A DNA stretch of 64,000 nucleotides from Glandiceps talaboti. Lineage: Eukaryota > Hemichordata > Enteropneusta > Spengelidae. Below are positions 36,328 to 64,000 of this stretch, piece by piece. The notes under the pieces were generated by a model. The model saw only the letters and a program-made list of their open reading frames with translations. It did no database searches and was not told the DNA's origin. The position numbers and the translations under genes are program-made. The DNA lies in contig NC_135552.1 of NCBI RefSeq assembly GCF_964340395.1, forward strand, positions 24,673,681-24,737,680, read 5' to 3'. Numbering within the stretch: position 1 is the stretch's first letter; every line of letters starts with the position of its first letter.

Positions 36328-37280
36328 ATATGTGATCTGCCTGTTTGTAACAAGGAAAATGAAAAAGAAGTACAAATTATATTTTCCTAAAATGCACTGT
36401 TAAGAAAAAGTATTGAAAATGATCTGATGCAGATCAGTACCTCAAGTTGTTTGTTGATATACTCAGCTTGAGATCTGTGCTGTCATATGAAACTATGAAG
36501 TGAAGCAATGTGAAGTGGGTTGTTTTCAGGTCATTATTTACTATGATGGGTTGCATACATATAATCATATCGGTACTCTGACAAATAGATCACAGAAAAG
36601 TAAACTTAACAGTTCAGTTCATGTGTTTTTAACGATTATATAGAAATTGAAACTTTTATTTTTCGAAGTCAGATAAATCCGCTTCATTTTTTTTTGTCGG
36701 TATTAACTTCTCTAGTTAATATGACTATGAAATGTAAATAGTGGCACATTATACGAAGTGTGAGCGTTTAAATCTTATTTTTCTTTTTAGTGAGTTGATA
36801 CTTGTATTTGTTGTAAAAACTATCCCTTTGTCACTATGTGTAGAATTTTGCCTTGTTTTTGTGTTATTTCTGAAATCTTATCTCATTTTTGATATATTTT
36901 CACTGCAGGTTTATGAAGTAATCTTTATGAATTTCTTTGTGTTGAATTTCATGTGGTAATTTTAGAACTCTTATGTTGTAAGAGAACTGAAAGATCACAG
37001 CATCATGTACTATGAAATCAGTATGAAAACCTATCAAGTATTCAGTCAAATAGATTGTAGTGATTACAGTGGCACAAACAAACCAATTACTTGTAGGTGA
37101 TGACAACAGGGTAGAAAGTTTATCAGAGAAGACATTGGCTGTAACCCTGTTTATAACAGTGTCATTGTACTCAAGGTGTGTCTTGGTACATAGGGTGATA
37201 AATTCTGTGCCATCATGTCTGCTGTGTGCAGACCAGTTCAGGGGTTTTCAGGAGACCTGTACATGTAGAAAGGCAGGTGA

Positions 37281-37556
37281 CTTTTAGGAAGTGATCATGT
37301 TTACATGTACACAAACCCCTCTAATATGCATTCCTGAGGGGGGCTTTTAGGATGTGATTACACTTTATGATATGAAACACACCTAACCCATCCTGAAAAG
37401 GGGGGGGGGGGGGCCTCAGGATGTGATAATGTTCTACTGACACAGACCTGGTACTGAATTTATTCCTGAAAGGGGGAGGGGGAGGGGGGTAGTGCTTTTA
37501 GGATGCAAGCACATTTACAGACATGGAACCCACCTAATGCATTCCTGATGTAGAAG
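37281..37556. repeat. Tandem repeat, about 70-bp period, with G-tracts
   Basis: Four units begin TTTTAGGATGTGAT or a variant (37281, 37346, 37416, 37496) and end CATTCCTGA plus a G-rich run. Units 2 and 3 have G-runs of about 14 bases and a GGGGGAGGGGGAGGGGGG run at 37472-37489. The plus strand could form a G-quadruplex. Confidence 0.75.
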
Positions 37557-39204
37557 TTATGGAGGATTTTCACTTCAATGTAATTAGGGCTATTGGCACC
37601 TCTTTAGATGATTTAATTGCTATGTACAGTACATTAGTCATACCAATATGATCAACTTTTCGTAAGACAACATATAAGTAGTTTCAATACACTATCATGT
37701 ATAGTTGTTCTGTCACAAAGAAAACCATGACAAAACATTTCATAATACTATTACTCTTTGTTTATAAAACGGTGAATCTCTAAAAGGCTGGATTTTTCCT
37801 AACATGCCATATTTTGCAATGCAATAGCAAGGAAGAGTCAAACATTTCTTGAACTTTTGTAAATAGGTTTTATGTATTTCATTTTTAGTGAGAACTTTTC
37901 ATTTCATTAGTTTAAAAAGTGATACGGGGTGTAATGTCTGTAAATATAGTACTTGGTGATAGCCAGTACAAAATATAGAACTGATACATTTAGATAACTG
38001 CCAAAGAGAGTATGTCACAGGGCATACAAGCACATAGATGGCTATCAGATAGAAAAGCTAGAAAGCACAATGGGTAACCTCTGACCTTCAGATGACCTCT
38101 GACCTTCATGTCTGCATTCATATATTCGTGTAACAAACTAATTTTTACTGCATACAAAATCATGTCATTTTGATGAGATTTGTTACAAAACTACACTGTA
38201 CAGCATGTTTTGTAGATTCAAGGTGCCATATTTTGATTTAAAAGATAATATATTAGGAATCACTGATAATTTTAGAAATTAGAATTGAATTAAATTTAAT
38301 GTACTTAATGGTTATAATGAAAGGATGATGTTTTCTATATTGCACACACTGCTGTTTTATGGTAGATTTGAAGTCAAGAATTTGAAAAACAAAACAGACT
38401 CAGTAGGCACATATCATCTTGGCTATTAAACATATGACAACTCGCATACTGTGAGATGAGATACCTATAGTCAACTTTGATTTGTACTGATGTGATGTTT
38501 TCAGATTAGTCAGATACACAATTGTCTAATATGCAAATATTTGATTTGATTTACATAGTATTTGTCATTGACCAGGTGTAAAGTTATTCTGACCACCCCC
38601 AGGGCCCTGACATCATCATGGACTTCACCATCAGGTAAAGGAGCAGTGGTATTTGTCATGTTGAGTCACAGACACATTGTATTAGTGTATAAATGTTACG
38701 TAACTTTCTCAAATTTGTGTGAAAGATTTAATTATGAAATCATGAAAGTATATTTTTAATGCAACAGGTTGTTGAAATGAAAATTGTAATGAAAAAAAAG
38801 TGTGAGGCTAAGCGAAACTCTGTTATTATGCCAGTTCAGTGGCTAGATTCATAAATTTGTGCCTTTCATAAAGTAAGTGCCATAGTTACAATGAAAAAAA
38901 GTGTGTAAGTTATGCAGAATGAGTGATATTTAGAGACGTTTGTGATTGTAAACTTGTACCTGTTTTAATTATTGTATAATCAAAACATTGAGGTAGGATC
39001 CATGATCTGTGTTATAAACCATCACATCATTTCTAATATAGAATTATATATTATCAGATTTTTAACAATCAGAGATTTAAATTTAGAAGAATGATAGATT
39101 TTTGTAAATTTTTTTATATAATCATTAGATGATATATCTAGTATTGAATGATGTAATACTTGTTGTATTGTTACTATTTTAATCTTTATTTGTATTGGGG
39201 ATAA

Positions 39205-39600
39205 TTTGACAGCACTCCATGACATAGAGTGCAAGTGTAGCATACTTTGAGTATTTGTGTGAGTGCTTGCAGTGTTTTCTGCTGTTATACCTTCACAAGT
39301 ATAGCGAGTGAAAGTGCAGTAGAAAATGCAAGCATGAGTGCAAATACCCCTGAGTACCCACACTGGCACTGTGGCATTGGTTCTGTTAATATTAAAATGT
39401 TTATCCAAAGCGGCCAATTTTCATACTGTGCAATCAGGCAATTTTGTGTGCAAGGAATGATTATGCCCTCATCTACATATTATTTGCATGCAGGTATGCA
39501 GTAATGTTTTTTTTTGGTATTGCATGGCAGTGCAAATACTATCAGCATTGGTGCAAGTAATCTCTTGTACATATGTTGTATGCATGGAATAGACTGACAT
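39205..39600. repeat. Dispersed repeat family 2, copy 3, with internal inverted repeat
   Basis: GACAGCACTCCATGACAT at the left, then TTTGCATGCAGGTATGCA and CAGTAATG near 39483, then GGTATTGCATGGCAGTGC. An imperfect inverted repeat joins 39251-39285 with 39316-39350. Confidence 0.55.
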
Positions 39601-39766
39601 TGTATTCTATACATTCTTGTTATCACTAATCTATGAATCATTAACATTACTGGAGTGGCAACAACCATGAATCTGTGAGTCTAGTAAATTGGGAGTACTG
39701 TGTGTAGAAATCTTCATGTTGGTACTTTTTTAAAAATCCAGTTATCATGTACTTTCAGTAATTTTA

Positions 39767-40912
39767 AATAAACCTGATCAACCAAATTTTAGTAAGTTTA
39801 CCAAAATCTGTACAAGCAACGATGAATCTATTAAGAAAACTTCCTGTATAATGTTCAGTATGTGGACAATTTGACTGGTTTCTTTACATTAGCCAGTACT
39901 TGGCAGCTAGGAGTATGGCAAAGCAAATAATTGCTGTATCAACAACATTGTGTAAGTCTGTGTATAGAATTTGTTATTTTTGTCTGGCTATGGTAAATTC
40001 ATTCAAACTTACATAGGGAAATGTCATGTTAAAATGTAGACAAACCAAAGATAGTTGCAAATTTTGCATTTATAGTTTTAAATATTACTGCACAGAGTTG
40101 TGCAAGGTTGCATATACATGTACAGTGAAATTTGTTGAGATGGGATATAGAAGTTGCCTGTGTACAAGAATGGTGCTGATGCAATATCCTAGTCATATTC
40201 AGATATAGTCAAAATTGAAAATATGAATATCAATTATATTGCAAACGTTATGTTAGAGAAGAACTAAGTCTAGTAAAAATGTCTTGCATGAAATGCAGTC
40301 AATTTTTGTAATGTTATCTTTAGCACTTGTAGTAAGTTTAAGAGGACAGACAGGCCAACAGATGAGAACTGAGTTGAATGCCACCGAGTTGAATGCCATG
40401 ATAGAATTGATTTATTGTCATTTGTAGTATTTCATAGTTTTCTGTGGTTTTTCAAAATTCATCATGCAGATGTATATTACAATTAGTGTTATCTGTCACA
40501 AGATGTATAAAAGTTTATATACATGTGATATGTTATCACTGTAAATTCTTCTGCTAGAGCAAGCTGCATTTCAAAAACCTACTGGTTATAATAGCATTGC
40601 AAGGACAAACAGACTGATACATTGTCATGCATTCTCACATATCCAACACCTGTTTCTTGGCTGAAGTTTTAGAACCGAAAGAGTTTTAGAATTTAGTTAG
40701 GTGACTCGGGCTTATGGCATTAGGCCCTTGACAAGGTGTCATTCTCCATGTTAATCCTTGTTCTGTGATAGTGATTGCATTGTAGGTGTTGTTGCAACTT
40801 TTCCATTGGGGGTATAAAGTTGTTTGTATGTCTGTTGTCAACTGTATTGTCAAGTTGGGAATCTCTTTTTTGTACGTATATCATTCTTTTTGCAAAGCAA
40901 ATTGCAAATAAA
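39767..40912 (+). terminator. Candidate TMEM98 poly(A) signals
   Basis: AATAAA at 39767-39772 and at 40907-40912; the second is followed by a GT-rich stretch. Either would give a 3' UTR of 4-5 kb; a nearer non-canonical signal is equally possible. Confidence 0.25.
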
Positions 40913-41093
40913 ACATTTTCAGCTAAGTATATATGTGGTTGCCTTGTGATTTTGTATGAAAAGAGATAAAATATTGGAATCACACATACTCAATACACTC
41001 CATACACAGACGATTTCCACTCTGAACACCACATACAACTTAAGTCTAGAAATCACACTGTATATGTTACACATGACTTTGTTTTTATTGCAT

Positions 41094-41969
41094 AAACAGA
41101 CACTGGCGTCTAAATTCTATACAAAAAGGCACTGATTCTGTGAAATTGTGAAAACTGCACACACACACATCTAAAAAAACAGCTGATCTGTCAAGGAATG
41201 AACAAAATTCAAGCTGATTTCATATCGTAATCAATGATCATTTCAGATATAGTGTCTATTTAATCAAAACTCTCGCAGTAGGTTTTATCGGGTCTATTTC
41301 AGATGCCAGGACTACACTGCATTGTTATAAACTAACTCCAGGCTGCAATGCACTACCTTAGAGAGCATAACAGTTATGTCCTAGCATCTGATAAACTAGA
41401 CTATAGCAATAGATATGATACAGTAATTAATTTTTACATCCAACACCATTATATTAGTACTGCTAACATAGTTAATAGCCAACACACAAAGTGCTGGTTT
41501 CAGACTGTTCAACGTAGTTAGGTGTACAGTTGGTCATAAATGTATACAGGACCTTGGTCTAAATATCATGTACTTGGGTAAGACAATTCATGTCATCCTA
41601 TACCCATACATAGTTAAACCATGTCTGAAACCAGTTATAGTGTTACAAATTATACAATGTATAAACCATAATTACTCAAATAGCATACCTGATTTCAGAA
41701 AATCTAATGATACCACATGAGGGAGTTACAGATGAAAGTGTCAATTACATCTAATTCAATGCATCTCTGACCAGAGAGTGATTGCTTCCCTGATGCATTG
41801 ATAATTCACTTATGAATATTTTCCTGTTTCATACACTTGCTGGGTGCTAACAATTTCAGATACTTTTTTCCTACTTTCAAAGTTCTCAATTTGTAAGTAC
41901 AACATCAGACTAGCCTCTGCTCATTTCATTTTAAATGGAAATAAAGTAATATGAAACTCTAATTTTATT
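41094..41969 (-). terminator. Candidate FTCD poly(A) signals
   Basis: On the minus strand AATAAA occurs at 41969-41964 and 41099-41094. The implied 3' UTR is 2-2.8 kb and the two genes would end within a few hundred bases of each other. Confidence 0.25.
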
Positions 41970-43546
41970 TAATTTGTGAGATATTTCTTGTATTCAAGTA
42001 GATATTGTGACAGATTTTGAGTTCAAACCTTAGTGGGTCATTAATGGAACACATCACATGTGTACATGTACCATGAGTCTTTGTTGTGAGATGAATTTTA
42101 CATACAACACATTTTATATGCTTGTATAATACAAGCATTTGAACAGTAAATGGCACAAAATGTTGTCAGTATCATTTGATGGTACATGAAATGAAACATC
42201 AATATCATTTGATGCCGGGTGTATGAAATGAAGATGTCAAAGAAAAGAAAATATGCATCTTACATAATGATGAGCAACATAACAATAACACTTCATTCAG
42301 GGTTGTTCAAAACATTTCATACCTTTTATAAATAGCAGAAAATATGATTGATAATAGCCAATTAAATTGGTAGAGGGTAGACACAGTTATGTAAAAGGAT
42401 GGGGATAGCTTCAAAAATCCAGGGAACGTGTTTTATAAAAAGGATTGTAAAAGTTGGAAATCATAGGGAAATGGAAACAAATGGTAAAATAAAGTGACTT
42501 TTGTTTTGCGAAAATTTAGACAATCTAAGCTAGTAGACTGAGGTGATTAACAAAGAGTTCTCTTTGAAGTTTTTAGGGTGTACAAAAATCAAACTGAGTC
42601 CAAAGTTCTTTGAAAGATATCATGGGTGATTGAGAAGACATTGTGTAGGATAGTATATTGAGTAATGAGGTGCAACATGTTTTTTTGTATAAAATTTCAC
42701 CCTACGAAATAAACACAATTTGCATGGAATTTTGAGAAATGAAATCAACATGATTTGCAGAAACAATGCCCAAGGAAAGTCCTACTGCACATACATTTCT
42801 GAACAGCACAAATGTTCATGTGTAGTCCGAAGGCAACTCTAGAGGGGGCTAGACAGGCAATAAGTATAATGTATGGCACACTGACCAGGAGACTTGCAAA
42901 TATTTTTTCGTATTTTTGTCCGACATATGAAGTGAATGTAATAACACTACAATTGGTGAGTTTACAAAATACATTAGATTCATAGTAATGTATCTGGTGA
43001 TAATGTCAATGTCAAGGTGTTCACACTTTTACACTTACAGATCACTATTTTTTTGTGACTAAACAGCATCTAATGCACTAAAGTGAAATTTATGAATTAT
43101 TAAACAGAAACCAAAATATACAATACACTCTCATGATGGCAAAACAACATATCTCTGTAATATCTTACATAATACAGCAAATAAAATCACAAAAATACTA
43201 GTTTCAAAGAAAACAAAAGTGCTATCATATTTCTTGTGTTTTTTTTTGTCTTTCAAGCCAATGAAAAATCATAAACACTTCATCAGATTAGAATTATTTT
43301 TCTTATACTCCGCTAGACTTGACAGATATGAAGAGTACTATTTATCACGCTTATATTCAGAAATATTATACTGTGCTCATATTTCACATTACACAACATG
43401 CTAAGTATACAAATATCAGTCTCGTGAAATATTCAGAAATATTTGGTTTTCAAAAAAAAACATTTCTCAATTGTTACCACACACAAACACACACACACAC
43501 TAGCAATACTTGGGTCAATGCTTGTTGTTACTCTGAGCTTTTGGAC

Positions 43547-43831
43547 GTTACCATAGAAACAAAATGCACAGCAACCATGAACTGAGAACACAAAATTATG
43601 ATTCTACAATTGATGTTACCAAAGAAACAAGATGCATAGCAACCCAAGGACTGACACAATATGTTGAAAGTGTAGCAGACTTAGACTACTTGATATAGCC
43701 ATGATATAACCATGGAAACGAGATACACAGTAACACAAAACTGACGTAATGCTTTGAGTCTACAGCAGAGTTGCAGTATTGGGTGTAACCATAGAAACAT
43801 GATGCATAGCAACACAGAAATTACATAAAAT
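43547..43831. repeat. Four tandem X-box-like repeats downstream of FTCD
   Basis: GTTACCATAGAAAC (43547), GTTACCAAAGAAAC (43615), ATAACCATGGAAAC (43706) and GTAACCATAGAAAC (43785), each followed after about 8 bases by a GCAAC-type half-site. Spacing is 68-91 bp. In FTCD orientation they lie 100-380 bp after the stop codon, so they may be in its 3' UTR. Confidence 0.75.
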
Positions 43832-43928
43832 CATGGATCTTTAAATGGCACATACTAATTGATGTTACTTAGTTTTAGTTTGGTTACTATTTTAATACTT
43901 GGTTTTTAGAGTTCCTTTCTTGCGATAT

Positions 43929-62310
<18,382 letters not shown>

Positions 62311-62311
62311 G

Positions 62312-62470
62312 GTGGTTTCCAGGTCTGGATGTTTCCGTTTCACCTTGTAACTCGATCAGTCAGTGTGATGACGGTTGTCTTGAACTCAGGTGAACCGAAG
62401 GCTGAGTGTGTACTACGTCATAGTTTTCTGTAGATTACGTCATGGGACCATGTTTACATGACGTCCTCCA
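62312..62470. promoter_or_regulatory. FTCD promoter / probable bidirectional promoter with three CRE-like sites
   Basis: Upstream of the FTCD start lie TACGTCA (62414), TTACGTCA (62435) and TGACGTC (62459), with centres 22 and 24 bp apart. These match the CREB/ATF motif. The block is CpG-richer than its surroundings. A strong splice donor on the plus strand at 62581 suggests a divergent transcript. No TATA box is obvious. Confidence 0.55.
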
Positions 62471-62580
62471 CATCAGCCGTGTCAGGAAATGGTTTATCGG
62501 TAGTGGGTGACTGTATTTCCCGGCAAATCAACAGATTTCGAAGCGATCAGTGCTGTTTTCGACAAGTTTAGCAAGTATAG
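62466..62580 (+). other. Candidate non-coding first exon of a divergent gene
   Basis: The sequence ending AGCAAGTATAG is followed by the perfect donor GTAAGT at 62581. Stops in all frames near the ATGs make it untranslated. It would start about 150 bp upstream of the FTCD ATG on the opposite strand. The 5' limit is a guess. Confidence 0.35.
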
Positions 62581-64000
62581 GTAAGTATAGAATCATTAGA
62601 CAGTTCATCAACATACGTTCTTTGCCAAAGAACGTCCCTGAACAGTAAAAACTTGACCGTCACCACAAATATAAACCTATGTTTTCGACGGAGTGCAAGG
62701 TCGCCATTGTGTGTGGAGGACGAGTCAGTCACCACGCAAACGGCTTTGTTCCTCGTCTGGTAACGTTTGATCGATCAAAACTACCCACATGTCAAATACT
62801 GGTGCGTGTTGTTAAATAGACTATCCATTAAATACACCGATTCGTCGATATAGACACCGATGGCTTGTGACCCGCCTGGCATCAATTTATTTGCGCCGTT
62901 CAACATCGCAAAGGAATGGCGCAGTGCAGTACTCCAGTACTAGCAGTCAGTCGTTCCTGAAAAAAAATAATTCATTATACATACGAATCATTACAATGCC
63001 AGTTTGACAACTGTGGCAGTGCCACTCGACCGGTACACCATGTTTGAGAATTTGTAATGATATCATTTTTCTTTGGTAATGTGACGGCAAACGCCACGAC
63101 GTGTCAGGAGTTATTTTGATAGATATTTCCCGGACTGGGTTCTCGAACAACTCATCGAATATTATAATGATATTCAAGTAGTCGGACTGATTGATGATCT
63201 ATTCGGTAGAGTACACCTCTAGGCGCTGCTTTGTTGTGGAAATAAAAACCCAAATATGGTTGTAGCTATGATCGTCAAATACATATTTAAAGAAAACCTT
63301 ATTATGTTGCTGTCATTGAAGAAGTTCTTTGACTCATAAGTAGTGTCCCCGCCAACCTTTGTCTGCCCTATTCCAAGGATGTTTGTTTTTGGGATTTACC
63401 TTGGATCATGGGTGTAGAGTCATGATAGATTATTATATTGAACATGAAAAATGTAAGCTGTTCATTCATACTGCATCACTATCAGTAATTGTCAACATCT
63501 TCATTAGATGTCATTGACTGATATTTCTGACATGTACACGTACCCTGAGTGGTGTTATTTATCAGAAGCTGTTCATACCATATGTTGATATGAACATGTT
63601 GTGAAGTATGTTGTAGTTTGAAAGACACTGCCTTGGCTTTAAGGACAGTGTACGCCCACTACATGATAAAGTAAAATAATATTATATGTTATTTGTAGAT
63701 TTGTCTTTTGAAAGTACCATCACCCTAGGTGTCATATTCAATAACAATAAAACATAAATAGACAATTAGAATTACACAAAATGTTTGTAAAAAATTGAAA
63801 AATTTGACACTTACTCTTTCCTTTAATGTAGACTGGAACTATAACATTGTTTGTGCAAATAGACTGTCAAACAATTTAGAAGAGAAAAGATAAAGGAGAC
63901 AATGCAAATAGTACTTCAACCTTTAAATTTCTCCATATCTCCCACCTTATCACAATATCAGTTCAGCTACACTGTACCAGTCAGTTATAGGTGTTCATTT
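62581..64000. other. Right-edge flank
   Basis: CpG-containing up to about 63200, then AT-rich. Nothing codes here that I can recognise; the 76-aa minus ORF at 62947-63177 has no familiar motif. Confidence 0.5.

Larger units (their letters stand above)
36328..43546. other. Tail-to-tail interval between TMEM98 and FTCD
   Basis: Contains the G-rich tandem repeat, repeat family 2 copy 3 and the poly(A) candidates. An exon-like block at about 38577-38635 (acceptor CCAG, donor CAG/GTAAAG, open frame) has no recognisable product. The rest is AT-rich and featureless. Confidence 0.5.

Overview
The window is a stretch of an AT-rich animal genome, most likely a marine invertebrate (hemichordate, amphioxus-like or lophotrochozoan; the sequence alone does not decide). 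Three protein-coding genes with GT-AG introns can be assembled exon by exon with matching phases. Between them lie many microsatellites, fold-back and TIR elements, one intact LINE, a decayed BEL/Pao fragment and a candidate hammerhead ribozyme.

Layout. (1) 1-8904, minus strand: 3' part of a chromatin-reader gene. Seven exons encode a zinc-finger CW domain, a PWWP domain, two basic nuclear-localisation stretches and the start of an ARID DNA-binding domain; the gene runs off the left edge. The CW-PWWP pair is like ZCWPW1; the added ARID is unusual. (2) 8.9-11.7 kb: CpG-rich divergent interval that probably holds the promoters of gene 1 and of TMEM98. (3) 11.4-35.8 kb, plus strand: TMEM98, five coding exons (245 aa). 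Intron 3 holds an antisense BEL/Pao gag relic. Intron 4 holds a LINE of about 3.5 kb with an unbroken 1062-codon ORF. (4) 35.8-43.9 kb: tail-to-tail interval between TMEM98 and FTCD, with a MITE, a G-rich tandem repeat, candidate poly(A) signals and a tandem array of RFX X-box-like sites. (5) 43.9-62.3 kb, minus strand: FTCD (formimidoyltransferase-cyclodeaminase), 15 coding exons including a 12-nt microexon, 544 aa, apparently intact. Its introns hold several structured repeats: two fold-back/TIR elements, a four-copy minisatellite, a degenerate array of roughly 180-bp period, and a (TA)n-embedded unit with a hammerhead ribozyme-like fold. (6) 62.3-64 kb: FTCD promoter with three CRE-like sites about two helical turns apart, probably shared with a divergent gene whose 5' exon ends at 62580.

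The host genes have no evident joint pathway. FTCD is histidine/folate catabolism, TMEM98 is a single-pass membrane protein, and the first gene is a nuclear histone-mark reader. The most interesting items are the CW-PWWP-ARID architecture, the hammerhead-like hairpin, the FTCD microexon, and the intact LINE with a PHD-like finger between its reverse transcriptase and C-terminal domains.
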